A stretch of DNA of 14,364 nt from an uncultured Saprospiraceae bacterium (GTDB taxonomy: Bacteria; Bacteroidota; Bacteroidia; Chitinophagales; Saprospiraceae). Positions 1 through 7,002 of the stretch are shown here, piece by piece. Position numbers and translations under genes: made by a program. The stretch covers positions 1 through 14,364 of the forward strand of contig CALEYL010000082.1 of assembly GCA_937926205.1 (NCBI GenBank), written 5' to 3'. The notes under the pieces were generated by a model. It worked only from the letters and a program-made list of their open reading frames with translations, was not told the origin of the DNA and did no database searches. How positions within the stretch are numbered: the stretch's first letter is position 1; each line of letters starts with the position of its first letter.

Positions 1-7
1 TTTTCAT
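1..7 (-). CDS. Possible start of a gene running out of the window
   Basis: On the minus strand an ATG followed by AAAA begins at position 7 and leaves the window at once, so no product can be named. The case rests on position: a TACATTTG element (25-32) lies 17 nt upstream, and the previous minus-strand gene stops at 205. Only the start codon is visible, so this is a weak call. Confidence 0.3.
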
Positions 8-24
8 GTTCGCTCTTTTGCAAA

Positions 25-32
25 CAAATGTA
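25..32 (-). promoter_or_regulatory. -7 promoter element TACATTTG
   Basis: The minus strand reads TACATTTG, an exact match to the Bacteroidota -7 consensus TAnnTTTG, 17 nt upstream of the ATG at position 7. I see no TTG 17-23 nt further upstream, so only half of the promoter is supported. Confidence 0.35.
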
Positions 33-54
33 TGATATGTTTTCGATTTAATTC

Positions 55-168
55 ATCTAATGTCTAAAATCTGATGTCTATCACTTTAAAGGTTAAAGGG
101 GGCAGACTACTGATTGGAGCAGTATTTCCCCGTCTAAAATCTAAGATCTAAAATCTGATGTCTATCAC
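55..168. repeat. Two copies of the TCTAAAATCTGATGTCT repeat
   Basis: Copy one (55-84) and copy two (132-168) share an exact 22-nt stretch, at 63-84 and 147-168, beginning TCTAAAATCTGATGTCT. Copy two is preceded by an extra degenerate unit, so the region reads as loosely tandem ATCTAAA/ATCTGAT heptamers. Between the copies lies a small inverted repeat, TACTG (108-112) and CAGTA (120-124). A third copy of the family sits at 7499-7519. AT-rich repeats of this kind occur in intergenic spacers of some Bacteroidota genomes; their function is not known to me. Confidence 0.7.
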
Positions 169-204
169 AGTACGTCTTCTCCCGGGGTTAAAAGCCGTTT
201 GTCA

Positions 205-1899
205 TCAGGGCATCAGAATGCGCTCCAGGATTTTGAGGGTAATGAGGTAAGTCGGTTTTACGCCGTCCATGCCCAGACTGCCCGATGCAAGGGTATGCCC
301 CGTCAGCAAAGGGTTGTCAGAGGCATAATAGGCATAGCGCAAAGCCACATCAGGGCCGATGCTTTTCCGGATTTTGGACGCCGACTGGATGGCTTTCTGG
401 TAATGCGCGCCTTCCATTTCCAACCCGACGGCCTGCCAGGAAGAACTGAGAAAATATTGCAGGATGTCTTTATTCTGGAGTGAAGTTCCCAGCACGGTAA
501 TCATGGTTCCTTCAAAAACTTTCAGTTGATAGCCTTCAAAATCAGCCGCCGAAAATTCATTTGTCAGCGGATAATTATCTGCGGTGCCTTCAAAAACATG
601 CGCAGTTGGTACCATGATGTCTCCTTTGTCGCCTTCCAGAATACCCGCTTTTCCCATAATGGAAATGGATTTGACATTTAGCGGAATCTCTTTCCCGTCG
701 TGTTCAAAAGGCTTCAGCAATTCATCCATCGTTTCATAGGCCTGTTCGCCAAAAGCGTAATCCATGACCAGAATGACGGGCTTTTCTCTGGTAATATAAT
801 CGGCGTCCCAGATTAAACCCGGGGGCAAAATGGCTGTATCCATCCGGGACGTATCAAAAATCTGGACGGAAATATTGGTTCCGCTGGTGTCATCCAATTG
901 ATGCATGCCGTGTTGCAGGGCATAGCTTTTCACCCTTGCGCGCAAGGTGCTGTTTTCATCAAGACTCAGGTCTTTGGCCAGTTCCTCCAAGGGACGGTTG
1001 CGCGTTTGCGGCGAAAAAGCCTGTGCCGCATAAAAACAATTCATCACGCTGTGCAAATTGGCGCTGATAAAATGCAGGGGCCGTTCCATGAGCCCTTCAT
1101 CCCACAAAAACTGCTTGATGCTGTTTGCCCACTGTTCGCCGTAGTAATGGTGGCCGAGGCGTTCGCGCAAAGCCCATGAAAAGCTGATTTCCCGGTCCTT
1201 TTGCTCCAGTTCTTCCTCTGTCGAAAGTTGTCCCAGCCAGTAAGTCACATGAAACAGGCTGTTGACGTTGGGGTCCGCATCAAAGCGACGGCAGATGGCT
1301 ACCGTTTCTTCGTAGGTGCGCCCCAGCAGGGTGCTGAGGTAAGTATAAGCCACTTCGCGGTCAAAATCTTCCCCGGCAGCTTCCTGCTCTGCAACCACTT
1401 TCAGCATTTGCCACTCCCGGCGCTTGCGCTGCTTGATGTCTTCGCTGTTTACCCGAATTTTATCGGCTTCGATGTATAAAAAAGTCAGGTGGGTAAGAAT
1501 GTCATAAATATCGCTGCGCCCACGCGTCATTTCGATGTACATTTCCTCCCGCTCAATGTGGTAGCAATTGCGGCGTCGGCGAGGTGGAATAATCGGCGTA
1601 AAGTCATTTTCAAACCCCTCTTTGGTAATGAGTTTGATGTAGCGGCACATTTCAATGCCCTTTGGCAGGCGCTGAAAAACATAGAGCAGTCCATCCAGTT
1701 CCACACGCTCAGGATCCGTAATGGAACCGTAAATCTCTGGCCGGAGTGCCATTAGTGCTTCTATCATAGCTTCACCAGAAACGCCCAGGGGTTTATAGCC
1801 GCCGCGAATGAAAAGGTGGCGCATGGCAATGTACAGACGTTCGATGGCAGCCCTTGACTCCTGTGCACGGGTACGCTCGCTGATGGGTTTGGTGGACAT
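205..1899 (-). CDS. Unknown-function protein (DUF6909-like) with a nucleoside-phosphorylase-like C-terminus
   Basis: This is a 564-residue cytoplasmic protein with no signal peptide or membrane segment. I recognise it only as a Bacteroidota protein of unknown function, probably DUF6909. The N-terminal two thirds are helical, Arg/Glu-rich and have no motif I know. The last ~190 residues resemble the phosphorylase/AMP nucleosidase superfamily. They contain SISIMGKAG (411-419) followed by GDIMVP (426-431), an LEMEGA motif (493-498) like the ribose-contacting Met-Glu, and YYASD (524-528) matching the catalytic Ser-Asp. The substrate is unknown; an N-glycosidase or phosphorylase acting on a nucleotide is a guess. 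The frame extends to an upstream ATG at 1938 with another at 1908. I prefer 1899 because -7-like elements overlap or lie just upstream of the longer starts. It is divergent from hemA. Confidence 0.85.
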   Translation of the reverse strand: MSTKPISERTRAQESRAAIERLYIAMRHLFIRGGYKPLGVSGEAMIEALMALRPEIYGSITDPERVELDGLLYVFQRLPKGIEMCRYIKLITKEGFENDFTPIIPPRRRRNCYHIEREEMYIEMTRGRSDIYDILTHLTFLYIEADKIRVNSEDIKQRKRREWQMLKVVAEQEAAGEDFDREVAYTYLSTLLGRTYEETVAICRRFDADPNVNSLFHVTYWLGQLSTEEELEQKDREISFSWALRERLGHHYYGEQWANSIKQFLWDEGLMERPLHFISANLHSVMNCFYAAQAFSPQTRNRPLEELAKDLSLDENSTLRARVKSYALQHGMHQLDDTSGTNISVQIFDTSRMDTAILPPGLIWDADYITREKPVILVMDYAFGEQAYETMDELLKPFEHDGKEIPLNVKSISIMGKAGILEGDKGDIMVPTAHVFEGTADNYPLTNEFSAADFEGYQLKVFEGTMITVLGTSLQNKDILQYFLSSSWQAVGLEMEGAHYQKAIQSASKIRKSIGPDVALRYAYYASDNPLLTGHTLASGSLGMDGVKPTYLITLKILERILMP

Positions 1900-1917
1900 A
1901 TTGGTCATTTTAAAGTG

Positions 1918-1951
1918 CAAAGTTAGCAGGTTGGGCAAATATATAAAGCAA
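1918..1951 (-). promoter_or_regulatory. Candidate promoter of the DUF6909-like gene
   Basis: The minus strand has TAACTTTG (1918-1925) with a TTG 23 nt upstream (1949-1951), at the upper limit of accepted spacing. A second -7 match, TATATTTG (1936-1943), lies 36 nt before the ATG at 1899, the usual geometry in this window, but lacks a -33 partner. Either could be used. Both argue against a start at 1938. Confidence 0.4.
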
Positions 1952-2020
1952 GAAACAAATGAGTCTTATTTAGACTTTTTACAAATAATCTGATCGCCAA
2001 CACTTTACAGTCTTATGACA

Positions 2021-2048
2021 TTGTGGGCAAACGGGCAATCTATCTTTG
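2021..2048 (+). promoter_or_regulatory. Promoter of hemA
   Basis: TTG (2021-2023), 17 nt of spacer, then TATCTTTG (2041-2048) matches the Bacteroidota -33/-7 arrangement TTG-N17-23-TAnnTTTG. The -7 element ends 24 nt before the hemA ATG, so transcription would begin shortly upstream of the start codon with a short leader. Confidence 0.6.
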
Positions 2049-2072
2049 TGACTCGACTTAAGAAAGCCCGAG

Positions 2073-3356
2073 ATGATCCAAAATTTCAAGGTATTAACCG
2101 TTACGCACAAGCAGACTAATTTAAGCGCCATCGAGGATTTCGTATTGAAAGCCCCGGACGAACTTGCCCTGCGTAAACGCCTGGAACACCTAAAGGCGCA
2201 GTTCGGTATCGAAGAACTGTTCTACCTGCCTACGTGCAACCGGGTGATGTACTTTTTCACCATGTCCCGCCCTCTGGACGCATCTTTTGCCGGGCATTTT
2301 TTCCAATACATCAATCCTGATCTTTCCATCGACATTCTGGACCGCATCGAAAACATTGCTTTGATGCTGGAAGGAGAAGCGGCCATTACCCATTTGTTCG
2401 AGGTAAGTGCCTCCATTGATTCTATGGTCGTTGGGGAACGCCAGATTTTGGGTCAAATCCGGGAAGCGTATGATCGCTGCATGGCCTGGGGCCTTACCGG
2501 CGATGGCATTCGACTGGCCATTCAGAATGCGGTTGTTTCTGCCAAAGAAGTATATGCTCAAACCCGTATCGGTGAAAAGCCGGTTTCCATCGTTTCTTTG
2601 GCCATCCAGAAAATGATGCGTAACCTTCCTTCAAAAGAAGCGCGCATCCTGCTCATCGGCGCCGGCCAAACCAATGCTTTGGTGGCTAAATTCCTGAAAA
2701 AATACGGCTTCCGGCATGTATGCGTCTTTAATCGCAGTCTGGACAAAGCCGAACAACTGGCGGCAAGTATCGAAGGCAGGGCCTTCCTCTTAAGCGAGCT
2801 CAACGCCTATGCAGAAGGGTTCGACTGCATGATTGTTTGCACCGGAGCGACAGAATCCATCATCAGCCCCGAATTGTACGCGCAGCTGCTGCAAGGGGAG
2901 AAGGATAAAAAATTAGTCATTGATCTTTCCATTCCAAATAATGTGCAGCGCGAAACGACTCGTGTGTTTCCAATGCAGTACATCGAAATTGACGACCTGC
3001 GCCTGCTGGCAAAAGAAAACCTGGCTTATCGGGAACAGGAAATTTCCAAAGCACGGAAGTTGCTGGCCGTATACATCGAAAATTTCCCGGAGACCCTGCG
3101 CCAACGTCAGGTAGAACTGGCATTGCGCGCCATCCCGGAAGAAGTTCGGGCAGTGAAAGACAAAGCGATCAACGAGGTATTTAAAAAAGAAGTGGCTGTC
3201 CTGGATGCGCCTACCCGAGAATTGCTCGAGCGCATGATGACGTATATGGAGAAAAAATGCGTCGGGATACCCATGAAAGTAGCCAAAGCTTCCTTGGCAG
3301 ATGCACATAAAACCCGCGCTTCAAAGCGGGAATTCCTTGCTGTGCAGCAGGATTGA
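2073..3356 (+). CDS. hemA: Glutamyl-tRNA reductase
   Basis: HemA reduces glutamyl-tRNA(Glu) with NADPH to glutamate-1-semialdehyde, the first committed step of C5-pathway tetrapyrrole (heme) synthesis in the cytoplasm. The 427-residue length is normal for the family. The N-terminal catalytic domain has YLPTCNR with the thioester-forming Cys at residue 55, then VGERQILGQIREAY (120-133), the family signature. A Rossmann NADPH-binding domain follows with LLIGAGQTN (193-201). The C-terminal ~120 residues form the helical dimerisation region. The ATG at 2073 gives the expected start, FKVLTVTHK, and follows a good promoter. Genes for later steps (hemC, hemD), often linked to hemA in Bacteroidota, are not here: the next gene lies on the opposite strand 42 nt away. 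Confidence 0.97.
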   Translation: MIQNFKVLTVTHKQTNLSAIEDFVLKAPDELALRKRLEHLKAQFGIEELFYLPTCNRVMYFFTMSRPLDASFAGHFFQYINPDLSIDILDRIENIALMLEGEAAITHLFEVSASIDSMVVGERQILGQIREAYDRCMAWGLTGDGIRLAIQNAVVSAKEVYAQTRIGEKPVSIVSLAIQKMMRNLPSKEARILLIGAGQTNALVAKFLKKYGFRHVCVFNRSLDKAEQLAASIEGRAFLLSELNAYAEGFDCMIVCTGATESIISPELYAQLLQGEKDKKLVIDLSIPNNVQRETTRVFPMQYIEIDDLRLLAKENLAYREQEISKARKLLAVYIENFPETLRQRQVELALRAIPEEVRAVKDKAINEVFKKEVAVLDAPTRELLERMMTYMEKKCVGIPMKVAKASLADAHKTRASKREFLAVQQD

Positions 3357-3398
3357 GAACTGTAAAGACACTGGGTTTGCCCATTTAGCAGGCAATAA

Positions 3399-3980
3399 TC
3401 AGTTTAAAGGAGAAGCAGCTTCATCCTGATCATCAAGCGGCTCTACCAGTACTACCCTTTCATCAATGATGCCAACCACGCGCACAGGAGTGCCGGGGGA
3501 AATCGCTTTGCCTGAAGTAACGGCTTCCACCGCAAAAGGCGCTTCGCGTACATTCAGGTGAACGGCGCCAAAACCATTGCGGTGCGGCGGTATGGTCTTC
3601 AGGGCTTTGCCGGTGCTTTGATCAGCCTGATGGAGATCGAAATGATCCTGAACCAGCATTTTTTGCAATAAATACATAAAAATCTGACCTCCTAAAACGC
3701 CTGCAATGCCGCAGGCGAAGCCTATCGTAAAGGAAAGTGCCAGCGATAAATGTTGGTAAAATCCGATCAGTAATCCCCAGGCTCCGAAAGCGGCGAAAGG
3801 CAACAGCACCTGAACCGGAAATCTGCCCTTGGTTTGTGCGTCTTGTTCGGGCTTGCCAAAGATGCTCAATGCCGCAAAAATAACCAACAACACGGTCAGG
3901 ACGGAGGCAGCGCCCCAGGCAAATTGCCGGGCCAGTGCCTGATCATGCCATGCGGCGGTATTCAATAACAAAACATCCAT
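3399..3980 (-). CDS. NfeD-family membrane protein with C-terminal OB-fold
   Basis: A 193-residue membrane protein with three predicted transmembrane segments (about residues 20-41, 57-74 and 80-106, the last Gly-rich: GFACGIAGVLGGQIF). It ends in a soluble NfeD-like OB-fold domain (about 122-182). The domain shows the family pattern of Gly-Ala beta strands ending PGTPVRVVGIIDERVVLVEPL (162-182, partly conserved). Short NfeD proteins such as YuaF usually partner flotillin/SPFH proteins in membrane microdomains and lack the ClpP-like protease domain of long NfeD. No flotillin gene is visible in this window, so a partner would have to be encoded elsewhere. It converges on hemA, 42 nt from its stop. 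Confidence 0.8.
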   Translation of the reverse strand: MDVLLLNTAAWHDQALARQFAWGAASVLTVLLVIFAALSIFGKPEQDAQTKGRFPVQVLLPFAAFGAWGLLIGFYQHLSLALSFTIGFACGIAGVLGGQIFMYLLQKMLVQDHFDLHQADQSTGKALKTIPPHRNGFGAVHLNVREAPFAVEAVTSGKAISPGTPVRVVGIIDERVVLVEPLDDQDEAASPLN

Positions 3981-4015
3981 TTCGTCAGGGATTTACACAA
4001 AAGCTTATCATCCCA

Positions 4016-4023
4016 CAAAACTA
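4016..4023 (-). promoter_or_regulatory. -7 element TAGTTTTG before the NfeD gene
   Basis: The minus strand reads TAGTTTTG (TAnnTTTG), 35 nt upstream of the NfeD ATG. It partly overlaps an 8-bp inverted repeat, AAAGCTTA (4000-4007) and TAAGCTTT (4022-4029), which could be an operator. I see no TTG at the expected -33 position. Confidence 0.4.
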
Positions 4024-4135
4024 AGCTTTGATTCGGGCTTGAGGACATCGCTTCGACAAAGCCAGCTTCTTTATCGCTGTATCTACATGAAATCGGGTTT
4101 TTAGGAAATCTCAGTACCACGGTTTCAGCCAACGA

Positions 4136-4681
4136 TCACTGCTTGGGGCTGCTCTGAAAAAGCACGATAAAGAGGATGGCCATGCGCATGGCGGCAGGCA
4201 CATCGTTGTCCAGTTCATCAATAACGACCCAGTCTCTGGGATCGCCGGCAAAGGCGCTGTAGATTTCCATGTTTCCGGAATTGCCGCGCACCTCCCATTC
4301 GTCCCAGGAATTGTTGTAGCGGCAAACCAAATTCATTTGCAGGTCATTGTTGGAAATGCGCCACTCCCGGAAGTTGTTGTTCCAGAGCGTTTTTGCACTG
4401 ACGATATCGCCCTCGCTGCTGCGAATTTCCCATTCCCGGGGATCCTGAGGCCATTTGATTTTTATAGCGCCGCTTACCCCGTCCAGCCGGTATTCCCACT
4501 CATCCCATTTGTCGGTGTTTTGCCAGCGCAGGTGCAGGTCGCCCTCATTGCCATCCTCATCGGTATAAATAACCCACTCCCGGAAGGAGTCTCCCCAGCG
4601 CGAAGCAGCCCCTGCCAGGGTCTGAGCCGAGACCCCGGAAAAGGAAAAAATCAAGGAAAGGCACAAAATGAATTTCGTCAT
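4136..4681 (-). CDS. Secreted protein of six ~22-residue Trp-rich repeats
   Basis: A 181-residue protein that I cannot assign to a named family. Residues 1-19 form a Sec signal peptide (hydrophobic core FILCLSLIFSFSG, cleavage likely after VSA). The mature part consists of six repeats centred on (R/D)-(E/D)-W, with core Trp at 36, 62, 84, 107, 129 and 151: spacings 26, 22, 23, 22 and 22. An aromatic residue sits exactly seven residues before the core Trp in five repeats (W29, W77, W100, Y122, F144) and nine before in repeat two (W53). Each unit reads roughly aromatic-x6-W-x-(I/V/Y)-turn-hydrophobic strand, suggesting stacked beta hairpins. Asn/Asp/Gly-rich turns point to an extracytoplasmic surface or ligand-binding role. 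The hydrophobic C-terminus (163-175) is unexplained. It lies 98 nt downstream of the DUF3127 gene. Confidence 0.75.
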   Translation of the reverse strand: MTKFILCLSLIFSFSGVSAQTLAGAASRWGDSFREWVIYTDEDGNEGDLHLRWQNTDKWDEWEYRLDGVSGAIKIKWPQDPREWEIRSSEGDIVSAKTLWNNNFREWRISNNDLQMNLVCRYNNSWDEWEVRGNSGNMEIYSAFAGDPRDWVVIDELDNDVPAAMRMAILFIVLFQSSPKQ

Positions 4682-4779
4682 ATCAAGGAGTCTTTAGCCA
4701 GTCCTGAAAAGTTAACCAGGCTGATTGGAATGATAACGAAATTCCTGTCCCAAAGCTTGCCCTGCTTAGGTGCATGTCC

Positions 4780-5157
4780 TTAGAACGGCAAATCGTCGTC
4801 GGCGTTGTTGGCCGAGTCTGCCGGCTCGTCGCTGGCACTTGGGAAGGAGGCGTCGCCACCGGAAGCAACGGGTGCAGGAGCATCTCCCTGGGCTACTTTT
4901 TCCACGCGCCAGGCATTCAGGTTGGTGAAATATTTGCCCTGCCATTCGCGGCCACGCAGGTCGAAATGAACTTTCATTTGCTCGCCTTCAGAAAAATTGT
5001 CGATCAGGGCACAACGATCCTGAGTGAGTTGAAATTTAACAAATTCGGGGTAGTTTCCGCTGGCAATCTCAATGACGAATTCCCTTGCCTGAAATTTTTC
5101 AGATTTGCTTTCGGTTTCGTATTTTTTGATCATTTTGCCTTCCACTTCAAATGACAT
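4780..5157 (-). CDS. DUF3127 protein, OB-fold-like with SSB-type acidic C-terminal tip
   Basis: A 125-residue soluble protein matching the DUF3127 family of Bacteroidota as I recall it. Residues 1-88 form a compact beta-rich domain, with the conserved-looking stretch KVHFDLRGREWQGKYFTNLNAW (62-83, approximate) resembling an OB-fold strand pair. Residues 90-119 are a disordered Ala/Pro/Ser/Asp linker. The last six residues, DDDLPF, are nearly identical to the tip of bacterial single-stranded DNA-binding proteins (DDDIPF in E. coli), which recruits repair and replication proteins. By analogy it may bind single-stranded nucleic acid and recruit partners. That is inference; canonical SSB is about 40 residues longer with a different core. 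It has its own -7 element and follows a DNA glycosylase gene. Confidence 0.85.
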   Translation of the reverse strand: MSFEVEGKMIKKYETESKSEKFQAREFVIEIASGNYPEFVKFQLTQDRCALIDNFSEGEQMKVHFDLRGREWQGKYFTNLNAWRVEKVAQGDAPAPVASGGDASFPSASDEPADSANNADDDLPF

Positions 5158-5190
5158 ATCCGTATTATTTTATGAATGATTGTATGATGA

Positions 5191-5198
5191 CAAAGTTA
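5191..5198 (-). promoter_or_regulatory. -7 element TAACTTTG before the DUF3127 gene
   Basis: The minus strand reads TAACTTTG, an exact TAnnTTTG match, 33 nt upstream of the ATG at 5157 and in the 61-nt gap after the glycosylase stop. No clear -33 TTG is seen. It suggests the DUF3127 gene can be transcribed independently of the upstream genes. Confidence 0.45.
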
Positions 5199-5218
5199 AG
5201 ATTTGTAATGAAAACCCC

Positions 5219-5836
5219 TTACAGAAAGTCAATCCCGGCGTCTTTCCAGCGCCAGAGATACACACAGGCCCAGGAACGATAGGGCCGCCAGCTTTCTGCA
5301 ATTTCGATCATCCGCTGCCGGAGCGCTTTGCCGGTTTCCGTCAGTCCGTACAATTTAATCATGGAATTCTGAACCCCGAGGTCATCCATCGGAAAGATGT
5401 CTTCCCGGCGCAGCGTAAACATCAGGGTCATTTCCACCGTCCAGCGCCCAACCCCTTTGATGCGGGTAAGCAGACGCAGAATCTCATCGTCGTCAAGTTC
5501 CGACCAATCTTGTTGAAGGAGGTTTTCGGCTAAAAAAAATTCGGCCACGTTGCGCACATAATTGGCTTTTTGATACGAAAGACCAATTCCGCGCAGCGTT
5601 TCTGTTTCCAACATTACCAGCGCTTCCGGCACAGGATAGCCTTCCGGAAACAAGCCGAGAAAGCGCTTGTGAATCGTGGCCGCCGCTTTGATGGACAATT
5701 GTTGGTACACAATCGATTCAATGAGTTCGGCATAAAGATCGCCTTTGCTTTCAGATGCTTTTGGCTGAATGGCGGCGACTAAAGGCCGAAGGCGTTCGTC
5801 GTTGGACAAGTGCAATTTTGCGGCCTCTGGAACCAT
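5219..5836 (-). CDS. DNA-3-methyladenine glycosylase II (AlkA-type HhH-GPD)
   Basis: A base-excision repair enzyme that removes alkylated purines from DNA. The 205-residue protein carries the helix-hairpin-helix motif, LTRIKGVGRWTVEMTL (123-138), followed by FPMDDLGV (148-155). Asp152 aligns with the catalytic Asp of AlkA (second Asp of its PDD motif). An upstream SIVYQQLSIKAA (41-52) matches the conserved helix of the family. It lacks the N-terminal TBP-like domain of E. coli AlkA (282 residues), as many short AlkA/Mag1-like enzymes do. The ATG at 5836 lies 5 nt after the stop of the permease gene, so the two are almost certainly co-transcribed. Substrate range cannot be read from the sequence. 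Confidence 0.92.
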   Translation of the reverse strand: MVPEAAKLHLSNDERLRPLVAAIQPKASESKGDLYAELIESIVYQQLSIKAAATIHKRFLGLFPEGYPVPEALVMLETETLRGIGLSYQKANYVRNVAEFFLAENLLQQDWSELDDDEILRLLTRIKGVGRWTVEMTLMFTLRREDIFPMDDLGVQNSMIKLYGLTETGKALRQRMIEIAESWRPYRSWACVYLWRWKDAGIDFL

Positions 5837-5841
5837 CTCTT

Positions 5842-6933
5842 TTATTTTTGGGCGTTGCGAATGAGGTAAAATGCAGGTATGGCAAACAGAATATTGGGCA
5901 GCCAGATCCCCAGCAATACCGGAATGATTTTACCGGAAGCAAATACAATCGCAAATCTGGAAACAAATACAAAAATCGCTCCGATGGCAATGCCCATCGC
6001 CAAATGCAGGCCCATTCCACCGCGCACTTTTCGCGAAGCAACCGCCATACCAATCAACGTGAGGATAAAAATGGAAAAAGGTTCGGCAGTACGGCGTTGC
6101 AACTCTACTTCGTAGCGCTGCGCACTTCCAACCCCGCGGGCTTTTTGCTTTCCAAGGTATTGTACCAATTTAGGCGTTGTCATGCTGGTGTGGGCTTCTG
6201 CTTCTTCCAGAAAGTCGGACGGCATGAAATTGAACGTCGTGTCTTTTTGGTCTTTCCGGCGGGAAATCAGTGTTTCCTTATCTCCGTCAAATTCCCGGAT
6301 CTCGTAGTTGATCAGCCGCCATTTATTGGGCGGTCCTATCCATTGCGCACGGGCGGCTTTGAGAACCGACACCATTTTGCTGTCCTTAAAATGCTCTACC
6401 CGGAAATGCTGCGCACTGCTGTCTTGCCGCGTGAAAATACCGATGTAGATTTTTGTATCAGGAGAGATGAAAAAATGGAAATCGGAGCTTTTCTCTTTTT
6501 TGCGTTTGTTCTTGTCCAGATACTGCCCTTCGATCTCCAGTTTCCTTTCCGTAACCTTGGGAATAAAAAAGTGGTTGCCGGCCAAATGCAAAAAGGCAAT
6601 CACCCCGGCGCCAAACAAATAGGGCCGCATAAGCCTCCTGAAACTGACTCCCGCATTAAAAATGGAAATGATTTCAGAGTTAAAAGCCATCCTTGAAGTA
6701 AAAAAAATAACGGCAATCAAGGCAAAAAGCGGCCATAACAAGCCATCAATAAACAGGATAAAACCGGGGTAATAATCGAGCAGGATTTGCCTTTTGGTGA
6801 TCGGTTCTTCGACGAATTTTTCTACTTTTTCACTAAAATCGATAGATACGGCAATCATGGTAAAGATCAAAGCCGTAAAAAAAAAGGTGGAAAGAAAGTT
6901 TCTGATGATGTACCAGTCGAGCTTTTTGAGCAT
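5842..6933 (-). CDS. LptF/LptG-family permease of the LPS export ABC transporter
   Basis: An inner-membrane permease subunit that, with LptB ATPase and a partner permease, extracts lipopolysaccharide from the inner membrane and pushes it along the Lpt bridge. The 363-residue protein has the family architecture: three N-terminal transmembrane helices (about 13-32, 55-79, 101-121), a periplasmic beta-rich domain (about 130-270) and three C-terminal helices (about 285-298, 309-327, 335-357). Typical motifs are LDWYIIRNF at the N-terminus and RMAFNSEIISIFNAGVS (81-97). LptF and LptG cannot be told apart from one sequence. The frame is open to a TTG at 6990, but the ATG at 6933 gives the conserved start MLKKLDWYI and lies 44 nt after a -7 element. 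Confidence 0.93.
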   Translation of the reverse strand: MLKKLDWYIIRNFLSTFFFTALIFTMIAVSIDFSEKVEKFVEEPITKRQILLDYYPGFILFIDGLLWPLFALIAVIFFTSRMAFNSEIISIFNAGVSFRRLMRPYLFGAGVIAFLHLAGNHFFIPKVTERKLEIEGQYLDKNKRKKEKSSDFHFFISPDTKIYIGIFTRQDSSAQHFRVEHFKDSKMVSVLKAARAQWIGPPNKWRLINYEIREFDGDKETLISRRKDQKDTTFNFMPSDFLEEAEAHTSMTTPKLVQYLGKQKARGVGSAQRYEVELQRRTAEPFSIFILTLIGMAVASRKVRGGMGLHLAMGIAIGAIFVFVSRFAIVFASGKIIPVLLGIWLPNILFAIPAFYLIRNAQK

Positions 6934-6977
6934 ATTCAGTACCTGTCTATTTAGTCCGTGACTGTCTGTGTTGCGCA

Positions 6978-6985
6978 CAAAGATA
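6978..6985 (-). promoter_or_regulatory. -7 element TATCTTTG before the permease gene
   Basis: The minus strand reads TATCTTTG, an exact TAnnTTTG match and identical to the hemA -7 element, 44 nt before the ATG at 6933 and just after the ybeY stop at 7003. No clear TTG at -33. Its position supports the ATG at 6933 over the upstream TTG. Confidence 0.45.
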
Positions 6986-7002
6986 GGCAAACATGCAGTC
7001 TT

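Noticed and set aside
3372..3386. Terminator between hemA and the NfeD gene (TGGG-TTTG-CCCA followed by TTT)
   Set aside because: A four-base-pair stem with three T is too weak to call.
5755..6696. A 313-codon plus-strand open frame
   Set aside because: It runs opposite the glycosylase and permease genes, both with clear family motifs, and its translation shows no recognisable domain or coherent composition.
6934..6990. 19-residue extension of the LptF/G permease from a TTG start
   Set aside because: A perfect -7 element (6978-6985) lies inside it, and the family start MLKKLDWYI begins at the ATG at 6933.
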